From positions 1 to 53,485 of the forward strand of contig JAZSON010000026.1 of assembly GCA_045536965.1 (NCBI GenBank): a stretch of 53,485 nucleotides of DNA, in the 5' to 3' direction. This DNA comes from UBA5448 sp045536965 (lineage in GTDB: Bacteria; Bacillota; Clostridia; Oscillospirales; SIG627). Within the stretch, counting starts at the first letter, position 1. Every line of letters begins with the position of its first letter. A model generated the notes under the pieces. The model saw only the letters and a list, made by a program, of their open reading frames with translations. It was not told the DNA's origin and made no database searches. A program made the position numbers and the translations under genes. Positions 23,480 to 31,783 of this stretch are shown here, piece by piece.

Positions 23480-23923
23480 ATGAAAGAACGATTCGAGACT
23501 TTTACGGTTTTGATCAACCGTATCAGCCGCAATATACGCAAAATTAAAATTCGCGAAATGACGGAATACAACCTCAGAAGCGCCCATATTTCCTGTTTGT
23601 ATTATATATACAAAGCCCAAAGCATCACCGCCACCGAACTGTGCGAAAGATGCGAAGAAGACAAAGCAACCATCTCCCGCGCACTCGATTACTTGGAAAA
23701 AAATCAATTTATCACCTATGACTCTCCCCACGCAAAACGATATAAATGCCCCCTCCATCTCACCGACAAAGGAACAGTAGTCGGAAAAAAGATCGCCGAC
23801 AAGGTCGATGGTGTTTTGGATGAGATCGGCAAACTCTTGTCCGAACAGGAACGAGACGATTTTTATCATGCCCTCTCCACCATCAGCCGGCAATTAGAGT
23901 CGTTTTGTAAATCCGACGATTGA
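23480..23923 (+). CDS. MarR family transcriptional regulator
   Basis: A 147-residue winged-helix repressor. The helix-turn-helix is 'SITATELCERCEEDKATISR' (about residues 48-67), followed by the wing 'FITYDSPHAKRYKCPLHLTDKG'. Helices at both ends form the dimer. Ligand and targets are unknown, but two matching palindromes in the promoter at 23081-23138 are good candidates. It is a single-gene unit with its own promoter and terminator. Confidence 0.92.
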   Translation: MKERFETFTVLINRISRNIRKIKIREMTEYNLRSAHISCLYYIYKAQSITATELCERCEEDKATISRALDYLEKNQFITYDSPHAKRYKCPLHLTDKGTVVGKKIADKVDGVLDEIGKLLSEQERDDFYHALSTISRQLESFCKSDD

Positions 23924-23964
23924 CAAAACCTTCTCTCCACCCACAAAAAACATTCCCTTACGTT

Positions 23965-24000
23965 AAAAACGCACTGCTGAATTTCAGCAGTGCGTTTTTT
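23965..24000. terminator. bidirectional intrinsic terminator
   Basis: A long stem (AACGCACTGCTGA/TCAGCAGTGCGTT, 3-nt loop) with A and T flanks between the converging MarR and ribbon-helix-helix genes. Confidence 0.9.
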
Positions 24001-24199
24001 ATCTTCCCGTCGGCTTGACGTTAACGGCAGGCTTTATGGTACCGTCAATAGGACCATTTGCATCTTCATACGCCTTAATATTTTGCCTGATCAGAACAAG
24101 AACCTGACTGTTTACACTTCTACCCTCATAGTCAGCAATGTAGGCAATCTTATTTAACATTTCTTCTTCAATTCTGATAGAAATACTTTTAACAGCCAT
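23999..24199 (-). CDS. ribbon-helix-helix DNA-binding protein (Arc-like)
   Basis: A 66-residue protein. The N-terminal strand 'VKSISIRIEEEMLNKIAYIA' followed by 'GRSVNSQVLVLIRQNI' is the Arc/MetJ ribbon-helix-helix pattern. The start at 24199 has a GGAGTG Shine-Dalgarno; an ATG six codons upstream lacks one. It diverges from a SLOG-like gene across 112 bp. Such proteins often repress their own region or act as antitoxins, but no toxin is evident next to it. Confidence 0.85.
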   Translation of the reverse strand: MAVKSISIRIEEEMLNKIAYIADYEGRSVNSQVLVLIRQNIKAYEDANGPIDGTIKPAVNVKPTGR

Positions 24200-24311
24200 A
24201 AAATCACTCCAAAACAAATATATTGTATGTTTATTTTAGAATCGTTATGTGCTATAATGTTAGTGTTGGATATACCATATATCCACTTTATTTTAGGAGA
24301 TGATCGCCACG

Positions 24312-24794
24312 ATGACAGAAGCCACATTTCACAGTTGTTGTTTTTTAGGCCATAGAACTATAAACGAAACCGACAAACTGCGTACGAAAATAACCGAAGC
24401 CGTTGAAAAACTAATTGCTGACGAAAATGTTGATACCTTCCTATTTGGAAGCAAATCGGAGTTTGACCGCCTCTGCCGCGAGCTCGTGACCGAATTAAAA
24501 GAAAAATACCCACGCATAAAACGAATCTATGTGCGAGCAGAGTTTTCCGTCATCAACGAAAGCTATACAAACTATTTACTCAAATTCTACGATGACACCT
24601 ATTACCCCGAAAAGCTTCTCAGAGCAGGCAGAGCCGCCTACGTCGAGCGTAATTACGAAATGATCGATCACAGTCAACACTGCATCGTCTATTATGACGA
24701 AGAATATGCCCCGACCAACCCCAAAAGCGGCACAAAAATTGCGCTTGAATATGCAATCAAGAAAAAGAAAAGTATCCTACTATTTTCAACATAA
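24312..24794 (+). CDS. SLOG-like Rossmann-fold protein
   Basis: A 160-residue protein with a single Rossmannoid domain. It starts 'FHSCCFLGHRTI', continues with 'VDTFLFGSKSEFDRLCREL', 'KRIYVRAEF', and ends 'CIVYYDEEYAPTNPKSGTKIALEYA' and 'KSILLFST'. The 'GHR' and the Gly/Thr-rich late motif fit the SLOG/DprA/LOG superfamily of nucleotide-derivative binders. An ATG at 24300 abuts AGGAG and is too close, so the next one is taken. The function is unknown. It diverges from a small ribbon-helix-helix regulator, which may control it (inference). Confidence 0.7.
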   Translation: MTEATFHSCCFLGHRTINETDKLRTKITEAVEKLIADENVDTFLFGSKSEFDRLCRELVTELKEKYPRIKRIYVRAEFSVINESYTNYLLKFYDDTYYPEKLLRAGRAAYVERNYEMIDHSQHCIVYYDEEYAPTNPKSGTKIALEYAIKKKKSILLFST

Positions 24795-25117
24795 ACAAAA
24801 TGCAAAAACCGCAAGAGAATGGTTTTCTTGTATTCATTTTCAAAAACACAAATGATACTAGTAATCAACTGGTTGAAAAACAGCAAAAAACATGTTATAA
24901 TAAACACACAGAATTATATGTGTTTTAATATATTCGTAATCAATGCGGCCAAAGAATTTTCGAAAATGTTGCTATCTTGAATTTATGGTAATTCATTTAT
25001 CAAAACATTGAACTTACTCACCTCCCCCAAGAATGTTGGCCTTTTGGGGAAAGGATATTGTATTTTCGGATGGAATATGATAGAATAGAAATGCTGAAGA
25101 TAGGAGGCTTTTTAATA
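24795..25117. other. A/T-rich intergenic region with competing hairpins
   Basis: No coding region is supported. Near the right end CCCCAA (25025-25030) can pair with TTGGGG (25044-25049), or its CCAA can pair with the nearer TTGG (25036-25039). These pairings exclude each other. They lie upstream of the promoter at 25058, so they are not part of that leader. Confidence 0.4.
25058..25086 (+). promoter_or_regulatory. promoter of the desulfoferrodoxin-Bfd fusion
   Basis: TTGTAT (25058-25063), 17-bp spacer, TAGAAT (25081-25086). It overlaps an upstream in-frame ATG at 25058, so the start at 25118 is preferred. Confidence 0.65.
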
Positions 25118-25735
25118 ATGAACAACAAGTTTTATATTTGTGAGCATTGCGGAAATTTGATTGGGATGATCCATGACGCAGGGGTTCCCATGATGTGCTG
25201 CGGGCAGAAAATGACCGGCCTGCAACCGGGTGTTATGGAAGCAAGTGAGGAGAAGCATATTCCCGTATTTGACGTGAATGGCAACACGGTCACGGTCAGC
25301 GTAGGTTCTGTTGAGCATCCTATGACTGAATCACACAGCATTCTGTGGGTATATCTCGAGACCAATAAGGGTGGTCAGCGCAAGAAACTTGAAGTTGGAA
25401 AATCCCCTGTGGTGACCTTTGCGCTTTCCGACGAGAAGCCCTTGGCTGTTTATGCCTACTGCAACCTTCACGGTCTTTGGATGGCAGAGGTTACCGAAAC
25501 TCTCGTTTGTGATCTGAAGCCTTTGGATCCCAAGTCAAATGAGAATTACGTGGTTTGCAAGTGCAACAATGTAACATTTTTTGATATTTTGAATGAGATC
25601 CACAACCAGACAAATGCTACCGAACTTTTAGATATCTTTGAGAAAGTGAAAAACACCACCCACTGCTCTTCCGGATGCGGAGGCTGTTATGACAAGGTGA
25701 TCGCGATCATTTCCGAGGCGATGTCTGGAATTTGA
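25118..25735 (+). CDS. desulfoferrodoxin fused to a Bfd-like [2Fe-2S] domain
   Basis: A 205-residue superoxide-reductase-type protein. Center I cysteines are C8, C11, C27 and C28. Center II ligands appear in 'EKHIPVF', 'VEHPMTESHSILWV' and 'YCNLHGLW'. After a short linker a C-terminal domain (about 143-205) reads 'VCKCNNVTFFDI' and 'CSSGCGGCYDKV'; C147, C149, C187 and C190 fit the bacterioferritin-associated ferredoxin (Bfd) pattern. The domain would supply electrons directly, replacing rubredoxin (inference). Start chosen for TAGGAGG. The gene stands alone between a promoter and a terminator and is a paralogue of dfx at 19016. Its codon choice seems richer in AAG and GAG than its neighbours, perhaps a sign of transfer. 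Confidence 0.9.
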   Translation: MNNKFYICEHCGNLIGMIHDAGVPMMCCGQKMTGLQPGVMEASEEKHIPVFDVNGNTVTVSVGSVEHPMTESHSILWVYLETNKGGQRKKLEVGKSPVVTFALSDEKPLAVYAYCNLHGLWMAEVTETLVCDLKPLDPKSNENYVVCKCNNVTFFDILNEIHNQTNATELLDIFEKVKNTTHCSSGCGGCYDKVIAIISEAMSGI

Positions 25736-25794
25736 TCGCTTCTCACAAAACGTATCTCTATATCCCCCGCACAAAAAAACATATTCCCACACAC

Positions 25795-25826
25795 AAAAAA
25801 ACCACGGTTTACACCGTGGTTTTTTC
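25795..25826. terminator. bidirectional intrinsic terminator
   Basis: Stem ACCACGGT/ACCGTGGT with A and T tails on each side, loop TTAC, between the converging desulfoferrodoxin fusion and the GGGtGRT gene. Confidence 0.9.
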
Positions 25827-25839
25827 ATACACTTTATTC

Positions 25840-26841
25840 TTATTTTGAAAGACTTTCCTGAATAGCAACAGCACAAGCAACTGTCATACCAACCATCGGG
25901 TTGTTACCGGCACCGATAAGACCCATCATTTCAACGTGAGCGGGAACCGAGGAAGAACCGGCAAACTGCGCGTCACCGTGCATTCTGCCCATCGAGTCGG
26001 TCAGACCGTAGGAAGCGGGGCCTGCCGCCATGTTGTCGGGATGGAGAGTACGGCCTGTACCGCCGCCCGAAGCGACCGAGAAGTACTTTTTGCCGTTCTC
26101 ATAAGACCATTTCTTATAGGTACCTGCTACCAAGTGCTGGAAGCGGGTGGGGTTGGTGGAGTTACCGGTGATGGAAACGTCAACGTTTTCCTTCTTCATG
26201 ATGGCAACGCCTTCAAGCACGTCATTGGCACCGTAGCAGCGAACCTTGGATTTGTCGCCGTCGGAATAAGCAACTTCGCGAACAACAGAAAGGCTGTCAT
26301 TGTAGAAATCGTATTCGGTTTCAACATAGGTAAAGCCGTTAATACGGGAAATGATATAAGCAGCATCCTTGCCCAAACCGTTCAGAATAACACGGAGGGG
26401 CTCTTTGCGTACCTTGTTAGCGGTACGGGCAATACCGATAGCGCCCTCAGCAGCGGCAAAGGATTCGTGACCTGCCAGGAAGCAGAAGCATTTGGTATCT
26501 TCGCGGAGAAGCATGGCGGCAAGATTGCCGTGGCCGAGACCAACCTTACGGGTTTCGGCAACCGAACCGGGAATGCAGAATGCCTGCAAGCCGATACCGA
26601 TGGCTTCAGCAGCATCCGCAGCGTTTTTCACGCCTTTTTTCAATGCGATAGCGCAACCGAGAGTGTATGCCCAAGAAGCATTTTCAAAAGCGATGGGCTG
26701 CACACCCTTGACGATGGCATCTACGTTGATACCTTTGGATTCACACAGAGCAGCGGCTTCCTCCAAAGAAGCAAATCCGTATTCTTTGAGAGTAACATTG
26801 ATTTTATCAATTCTTCTCTCATATCCTTCAAATTTAACCAT
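25840..26841 (-). CDS. GGGtGRT protein
   Basis: A 333-residue conserved protein known only by its motif, seen here in 'SVASGGGTGRTLHPDN'. Its function is not established. Other conserved stretches include 'GLGHGNLAAMLLRE', 'FCFLAGHESFAAAEGAIG' and 'GAGNNPMVGMTVACA'. It follows a NifU-like scaffold gene after 17 bp, an arrangement I know from other anaerobes, and pduL lies upstream. A role with an iron-sulfur or redox enzyme is an inference from that linkage. Confidence 0.88.
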   Translation of the reverse strand: MVKFEGYERRIDKINVTLKEYGFASLEEAAALCESKGINVDAIVKGVQPIAFENASWAYTLGCAIALKKGVKNAADAAEAIGIGLQAFCIPGSVAETRKVGLGHGNLAAMLLREDTKCFCFLAGHESFAAAEGAIGIARTANKVRKEPLRVILNGLGKDAAYIISRINGFTYVETEYDFYNDSLSVVREVAYSDGDKSKVRCYGANDVLEGVAIMKKENVDVSITGNSTNPTRFQHLVAGTYKKWSYENGKKYFSVASGGGTGRTLHPDNMAAGPASYGLTDSMGRMHGDAQFAGSSSVPAHVEMMGLIGAGNNPMVGMTVACAVAIQESLSK

Positions 26842-26858
26842 TTTCGTACTCCTTTCCC

Positions 26859-27554
26859 TTATTCCGCACGGGGATCAATATACTTGACAGCTTCATCGTA
26901 ACGGCCGTAGGACTTAACGTTGGCATCAAAAGCCTCGCCTGCATCTTTGCCGTTGCGGATCATTTCAAGCATCTTACCGACGTGTACGAACTTATAACCG
27001 ATAATTTCGCCGTTTGCATCCAAACCGAGAGAAAGGATATAACCTTCAGCCATTTCAAGGTAACGAACACCTTTTACTTTGGTACCGAAGATGGTACCAA
27101 CCTGCGAACGTAGACCCTTACCCAAGTCCTCGAGAGAAGCGCCGATGGGCAAGCCACCTTCGGAGAAGGCGGTTTGGGTGCGTCCGTACACCAACTGTTT
27201 GAAGATCTCACGCATAGCCACGTTGATAGCGTCGCACACCAAGTCGGTGTTAAGGGCTTCCAAAATGGTTTTGCCTTGCAGAATTTCGCAAGCCATGGCG
27301 GCAGAGTGGGTCATACCCGAGCAACCAAGGGTTTCAACAAGGGCTTCTTCGATAATACCGTTTTTGACGTTCAAGGTCAGTTTGCAAGCACCCTGCTGGG
27401 GAGCGCACCAACCAATACCGTGGGACAGACCGGAAATGTCCTTAATTTCGTATGCCTTTACCCACTTACCCTCTTCGGGAATGGGAGCGGGACCGTGATG
27501 CGGACCCTTGGCAACGGTACACATTCTTTCAACTTCATGCGAGATTTGACTCAT
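26859..27554 (-). CDS. NifU/IscU-like iron-sulfur scaffold-type protein
   Basis: A 231-residue protein. The part around 'IGWCAPQQGACKLTLNV' and 'EALVETLGCSGMTHSAAMAC' resembles the IscU/NifU N-terminal scaffold, with Cys residues at spacings like its cluster ligands, though inserted sequence makes it longer than IscU. The C-terminal third is specific to this subfamily. It is coupled to the GGGtGRT gene (17 bp) and follows pduL (20 bp). It probably builds or holds a cluster for a specific partner rather than serving general assembly (inference). Confidence 0.8.
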   Translation of the reverse strand: MSQISHEVERMCTVAKGPHHGPAPIPEEGKWVKAYEIKDISGLSHGIGWCAPQQGACKLTLNVKNGIIEEALVETLGCSGMTHSAAMACEILQGKTILEALNTDLVCDAINVAMREIFKQLVYGRTQTAFSEGGLPIGASLEDLGKGLRSQVGTIFGTKVKGVRYLEMAEGYILSLGLDANGEIIGYKFVHVGKMLEMIRNGKDAGEAFDANVKSYGRYDEAVKYIDPRAE

Positions 27555-27574
27555 GACTTTAACTTCCTTTCGAA

Positions 27575-28147
27575 TTATTTGACAATATTACCCATGCAGC
27601 CGGGCTGTGCGCAGGCAGCATTGGATTCGTCGGTATCAATATGCATGGCAAGGGCAAATTTTTCGCTGACACGAACAACCACATCACCGAAGATCAAACC
27701 ACGTTCACTGTCGATGGCAACTTGAACGATCTGTTTGTCCTCGACACCGAATGCAGCGGCATCAGCGGGAGTCATGTGGATGTGGCGTTTTGCGGCAATG
27801 CAACCTTCTGCAATGGTTACTTCACCGGCAGGACCAACCAGCTTCAAACCGGGAGAACCGGCAATATCTCCCGACTCACGAACAGGAGCGGCAACACCCA
27901 AAGTACGGGCATCCGAAAGAGAAACCTCAACCTGTGTAGCAGGACGTACGGGACCCAAAATGCTGACACCTTTAATGGTGTTCTTCGGGCCAACCAGATC
28001 AACTCTCTCTTCGCAGGCAAACTGACCGGGTTGAGAAAGTGCTTTTTTGAAAGTCAGCGCGGCACCTTTGCCGAACAGGGTTTCCAAATCTTCCTGCGAC
28101 ACATGCACATGGCGCGCGGAAGTTTCTACCAAAATCTTGTTTTCCAT
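27575..28147 (-). CDS. pduL: phosphate propanoyltransferase (PduL-type phosphotransacylase)
   Basis: Converts acyl-CoA and phosphate to acyl phosphate and CoA. The 190-residue PduL fold is recognised from its His-rich zinc sites 'TSARHVHVSQEDLE', 'AAKRHIHMTPADA' and 'AMHIDTDESNAA'. No microcompartment shell or ackA gene is nearby, so this copy may serve central acetate or propionate metabolism. First gene of a three-gene unit with the NifU-like and GGGtGRT genes, under its own promoter, with AAGGAG at the start. Confidence 0.93.
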   Translation of the reverse strand: MENKILVETSARHVHVSQEDLETLFGKGAALTFKKALSQPGQFACEERVDLVGPKNTIKGVSILGPVRPATQVEVSLSDARTLGVAAPVRESGDIAGSPGLKLVGPAGEVTIAEGCIAAKRHIHMTPADAAAFGVEDKQIVQVAIDSERGLIFGDVVVRVSEKFALAMHIDTDESNAACAQPGCMGNIVK

Positions 28148-28190
28148 GTTAATTCTCCTTCATTTTTTTATTCATAGCACATCTTCGCTC

Positions 28191-28219
28191 ATTATACCGC
28201 AAATGTAGAAAAAAGTAAA
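28191..28219 (-). promoter_or_regulatory. promoter of pduL unit
   Basis: On the minus strand TTTACT (28214-28219), 17-bp spacer, TATAAT (28191-28196). Confidence 0.7.
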
Positions 28220-28243
28220 CACTTTTTGCAGAAAAAACCTTGC

Positions 28244-28960
28244 TTATTCAATACAAAGAGGGGTGAATTCCAAATAATCCGAGGAAACGAGGGTTTGTTT
28301 CAGCCGCCCGTCACCACGGGGAGCTCTTCCGGGGGTAATCCCGTGTAAATGTCCGTAGTAAATCCGCTGTACCCCAAACTCACAAAGGGTCTCAACAATG
28401 GGATGCTTTCGCCACGACTGCGAAATAAGCGGATAGTGGGAAAAGGCGATGATCTCGGGGCGGATACCATCCACTGCGTTCTTTTCGGCAAGCTCCCGCG
28501 CCGCTGTCAAGGACAGCACAAAACGCTGGTTTTCTCTTGCCAGAATCTTCTCATCCTCATCCGACATATTGCTCTCACAAATCCAACCGCGCGACCCACA
28601 AACAACTTTATTTTCAACAAGCATCGCTGTGTTTTGAAGAATGGACAAAGTAGAAAAGCCATGCTGTTGCAAAAAGACCTCCATCTTGTTCAGGGTTGTC
28701 CACCAATAATCGTGATTCCCTTTTATCAAGATCTTTTTACCTGCCAACTTATCAAGAAAAGCAAAATCGGTCACGGCTTCCTCCAAGGACATGGCCCAAG
28801 AAACATCACCGGGGATCACAACCGTATCCTCATCGGTCACCATATAATTCCAATATTCTTCCAATTTTTCATGATAGCGGTTCCATTTGCCGCCAAATAC
28901 GTCCATCGGCTTGTCCTCACCGAGAGACAAATGCAAATCAGCAAGCGTAAAAATAGCCAA
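28244..28960 (-). CDS. calcineurin-like metallophosphoesterase
   Basis: A 238-residue phosphoesterase. The metal-site motifs are 'TLADLHLS' (D-x-H), 'VVIPGDVSW' (GD), 'ILIKGNHDYWW' (GNHD), 'IAFSHYPL' (H) and 'YYGHLHG' (GH-x-H). The preferred start is a TTG at 28960 with AAGGAG 7 bases upstream, giving 'MAIFTLADLHLS'; a GTG at 28990 has no ribosome site. The physiological substrate is unknown. The family is widespread in Clostridia as a single gene. Confidence 0.9.
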   Translation of the reverse strand: MAIFTLADLHLSLGEDKPMDVFGGKWNRYHEKLEEYWNYMVTDEDTVVIPGDVSWAMSLEEAVTDFAFLDKLAGKKILIKGNHDYWWTTLNKMEVFLQQHGFSTLSILQNTAMLVENKVVCGSRGWICESNMSDEDEKILARENQRFVLSLTAARELAEKNAVDGIRPEIIAFSHYPLISQSWRKHPIVETLCEFGVQRIYYGHLHGITPGRAPRGDGRLKQTLVSSDYLEFTPLCIE

Positions 28961-29062
28961 AAGGATACTCCTTCTCTGTATAAAATTCACCTATACGGTT
29001 CATACTCTTACCATCACAAATACACAGGTCGGTAATACACCGCCGATGCAAAGGAGAAAAAG

Positions 29063-29254
29063 ATGGATTCACTGTCATTTGAACGCAAAGGCAACACCCC
29101 GCAACACATTTCAGGCATTAGCTGCAATGTAAAAAACTGCAAATACCACGACAGTCACAATTATTGTACGGCTGATAAGATCTCGGTTGGTCCGAGCTAC
29201 GCCTCCAACTGTCAGGATACCATTTGCGCCACTTTCAAACAAAAATCGCTGTAA
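29063..29254 (+). CDS. DUF1540 small Cys-rich protein
   Basis: A 63-residue protein with the DUF1540 pattern of spaced cysteines: 'ISCNVKNCKYHDSHNYC', 'ADKISVGP', then 'CQDTICATF'. The cysteines probably bind a metal, likely zinc. The role is unknown; related proteins occur in spore-forming Firmicutes. Strong AAAGGAG Shine-Dalgarno. It is a single gene divergent from the metallophosphoesterase. Confidence 0.88.
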   Translation: MDSLSFERKGNTPQHISGISCNVKNCKYHDSHNYCTADKISVGPSYASNCQDTICATFKQKSL

Positions 29255-29261
29255 AAGGGAA

Positions 29262-29291
29262 AATGCGGGGTAAAAACCCCGCATTCTTTTT
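29262..29291. terminator. intrinsic terminator
   Basis: Stem AATGCGGGG/CCCCGCATT with loop TAAAAA and a T-rich tail, after DUF1540 and at the end of the converging thrC. Confidence 0.88.
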
Positions 29292-30753
29292 ATCCTTGCA
29301 GGACGACCTTCTTCATCTCACTCTTATCCACAGCGCCCGTAAAACGGATAGGCAGGGAGGAAAGTGCCGCGATCGGCGCGGGAATCTCGGTATCGGAATA
29401 GGACGAGAGCATAGAAAGCGCCTTAAAATCATCCTCGGGGGTTTCTCCCGTCAAAGAAGCATACACCGCCACGGGGAACTTGTAGGGGCTGGCGGTGGAA
29501 AGCACCAACATGGGCGTATCCGTCGCTTTTTCAGCCGCCGCATACAATGCAACCGCCGTATGAGTATCGGCAAGATAATGATGGGTGTCAAAAATGTGAC
29601 GGATGGTATTGCCGGTCTGTTCTTCATCGCACCAACCGCCAACGATCTGTTGATCCAGTACCGCCTTTTCATCGGCAGTCAAGGCGTATACACCTTTTTC
29701 CTGCAACTGTTTCATCCAAGTCGCGGTCTTTTCACTGCCAAAACGCAAATAAAGCAACCGTTCCAAATTGCTGGAAATCAAAATATCCATCGAAGGTGAC
29801 ATGGTCGCATAGAACTTGCGGTTGCGATCGTATATACCCGTCGCCAAGAAATCGGTCAGAATGTTATTTTTGTTGGAAGCGCAAATAAATTTTCGAATGG
29901 GAAGTCCCATTTCAGCCGCCAATATACCTGCAAAAATATTGCCGAAATTACCGGTCGGTACACATACATCGATTTTTTCGCCAAAAGCAATATTGCCCGC
30001 ATTGACCATATCGCAGTAAGCCGAAATATAATAAACAATCTGCGGCGCAAGTCGTCCCCAGTTGATGGAGTTAGCGCTCGAAAGGAAACACCCCTTCTCT
30101 TTGAGCTGATCCACCGTATCGGCATCGGCAAAAATCTTTTTCAGCCCGCTTTGCGCATCGTCGAAATTGCCTTCGATCGCCTGCACGCGCAGATTTTCAC
30201 CCTGTTGTGTAGCCATCTGCATCTTCTGCATCACACTGACACCCTGTTCGGGATAGAAAACCAAAAGCTTAGTTTGCGCTACATCGCGGTATCCCTCAAG
30301 AGCCGCTTTGCCGGTATCTCCCGAGGTCGCAACAAGAATGTAAGCAGTATCGGTTTCCCCACTCATTTCAAGCGCTTTTGTAAGCAAAAGCGGCATGATT
30401 TGGAGTGCCATATCTTTAAATGCAGAGGTCGGCCCGTGCCACAATTCAAGCACCGATGTGCCGCTCTCCCCGAGCGAAACCACGGGTGCGGGATCATCAC
30501 CAAACTTCGTTTTGGCATAAGCACGGTTGCAGATTTCCAAAAGCGCCGCACTGTCGTAATCGGTTAAATACAAAGAAAGCACACGAAATGCCCTCTCGGC
30601 ATATCCAACAGAAAGCAAAGATTTTAAAAATGCCCCGTCAATTTGAGGAATACTTTGCGGCATATACAACCCGCCGTCGGGAGCGATGCCCTTCAAAATG
30701 GCCTTGGATGCCGAAACGGCTTCATTATGACCGCGCGTACTTGAATACAACAT
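29290..30753 (-). CDS. thrC: threonine synthase
   Basis: PLP enzyme that converts O-phosphohomoserine to threonine. The 487 residues fit the longer class. It starts 'MLYSSTRGHNEAVSASKAIL', has the PLP Lys in 'GPTSAFKDMALQ', and the phosphate-binding 'VATSGDTGKAALEG'. The start at 30753 has AGGAG 7 bases upstream; the frame is open for another 66 codons into yraN but lacks a ribosome site. It follows the rplS-lepB-rbgA-rnhB-yraN block by 16 bp. No hom or thrB is nearby, but asd, an earlier step of the pathway, lies at 52204. Confidence 0.95.
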   Translation of the reverse strand: MLYSSTRGHNEAVSASKAILKGIAPDGGLYMPQSIPQIDGAFLKSLLSVGYAERAFRVLSLYLTDYDSAALLEICNRAYAKTKFGDDPAPVVSLGESGTSVLELWHGPTSAFKDMALQIMPLLLTKALEMSGETDTAYILVATSGDTGKAALEGYRDVAQTKLLVFYPEQGVSVMQKMQMATQQGENLRVQAIEGNFDDAQSGLKKIFADADTVDQLKEKGCFLSSANSINWGRLAPQIVYYISAYCDMVNAGNIAFGEKIDVCVPTGNFGNIFAGILAAEMGLPIRKFICASNKNNILTDFLATGIYDRNRKFYATMSPSMDILISSNLERLLYLRFGSEKTATWMKQLQEKGVYALTADEKAVLDQQIVGGWCDEEQTGNTIRHIFDTHHYLADTHTAVALYAAAEKATDTPMLVLSTASPYKFPVAVYASLTGETPEDDFKALSMLSSYSDTEIPAPIAALSSLPIRFTGAVDKSEMKKVVLQG

Positions 30754-30769
30754 ATCAAAACTCCTAATG

Positions 30770-31165
30770 TTAAATATATATCCCGTTGACACAACCAAAC
30801 GCATCTTCGGTATGGCGTACATCCCAATCAAGAGATTCGCCGCGATACACTTCCACCACATCAAAGCGGTAATCCGATCCGCCAAATTGTGGGTTTTGCT
30901 CCAAAAAAACTGCAGCGCTGCGGGAAATTTTTTCCTGTTTTTTTCGATCAACCGCTTGCGCGCCTCGTCCGAATTTCGCAGCCGATGCGGCAGTACGGGT
31001 CTTGACTTCTACAAATATAAGCAAGTTTCCGCGCGCCACAATCAGATCAATTTCACCAAACCGCGTGTAAAAATTCTGCGCAATTGTCTTATAGCCCTTT
31101 TTTTCAAGATACGCGGCGGCGCATCTTTCACCCTCAGTCCCAAAAAGTTTCTTGGACTGTCTCAT
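30770..31165 (-). CDS. yraN: YraN family (UPF0102) nuclease-like protein
   Basis: A 131-residue protein with the restriction-endonuclease-like core 'GEIDLIVARGNLLIFVEVKTR' split over 52-72 (Asp, Glu and Lys of the PD-ExK site) and the leading 'GTEGERCAAAYLEKKGY'. The role is not settled; DNA repair or processing is often proposed. It overlaps the end of rnhB by 32 nt, as in many genomes. Confidence 0.92.
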   Translation of the reverse strand: MRQSKKLFGTEGERCAAAYLEKKGYKTIAQNFYTRFGEIDLIVARGNLLIFVEVKTRTAASAAKFGRGAQAVDRKKQEKISRSAAVFLEQNPQFGGSDYRFDVVEVYRGESLDWDVRHTEDAFGCVNGIYI

Positions 31166-31772
31166 CTATAACCTCACCGGTGATCTTCTTCATATAGCTT
31201 CGGCGATGCGCGGGACAAATACCGAATTCTTTGATAATATCACGGTGCTCCTTGGTGGGATACCCTTTGTTCTTTTTAAACTTATAGCGGGGATACAAAT
31301 CATCCAGATCGCTCATGTGCCGATCCCTTGCAACCTTAGCAAGAATCGAAGCGGCGGCAATGCTCGGCACTTTCGCATCTCCCTTGACAACCGTTTTGGC
31401 GGGCATAGGCAGATTGCGCGCAATATTTCCATCCACCAGCAAATAATCAGGCTTGACACGAAGTCCCTCCACCGCACGGCGCATAGCAAGCATGGTGGCA
31501 TTGATGATATTCATTTTATCGATTTCATAAATTTCAGCGTGGGCAATCGAATAATCCACCGCCACCCGACGAATCTCGTCAAATAACTTCTCCCGCATGG
31601 CGGCCGTTACCTTCTTCGAGTCGTTGAGTCCCGGGATCTCAATGTTTTTGGGCAAAATGACCGCTGCGGCAAAAACAGGGCCGGCCAAAGGTCCTCTCCC
31701 CGCTTCATCCAATCCGCAGACAAGCCCCTTTTCTTCCGACAATGTATTTTCCAAAAGCCAATCCATAAACAT
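31134..31772 (-). CDS. rnhB: ribonuclease HII
   Basis: Cleaves RNA in RNA-DNA hybrids and at single ribonucleotides. The 212-residue protein has 'GLDEAGRGPLAGPV' with the first Asp-Glu pair, 'LLVDGN' with the next Asp, and 'SIAAASILAKVARD'. The start at 31772 follows GGGAG; the open frame extends 28 codons further into rbgA without a site. It overlaps yraN and lies 11 bp after rbgA. Confidence 0.95.
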   Translation of the reverse strand: MFMDWLLENTLSEEKGLVCGLDEAGRGPLAGPVFAAAVILPKNIEIPGLNDSKKVTAAMREKLFDEIRRVAVDYSIAHAEIYEIDKMNIINATMLAMRRAVEGLRVKPDYLLVDGNIARNLPMPAKTVVKGDAKVPSIAAASILAKVARDRHMSDLDDLYPRYKFKKNKGYPTKEHRDIIKEFGICPAHRRSYMKKITGEVIDETVQETFWD

Positions 31773-31783
31773 GCCCACTCCCT

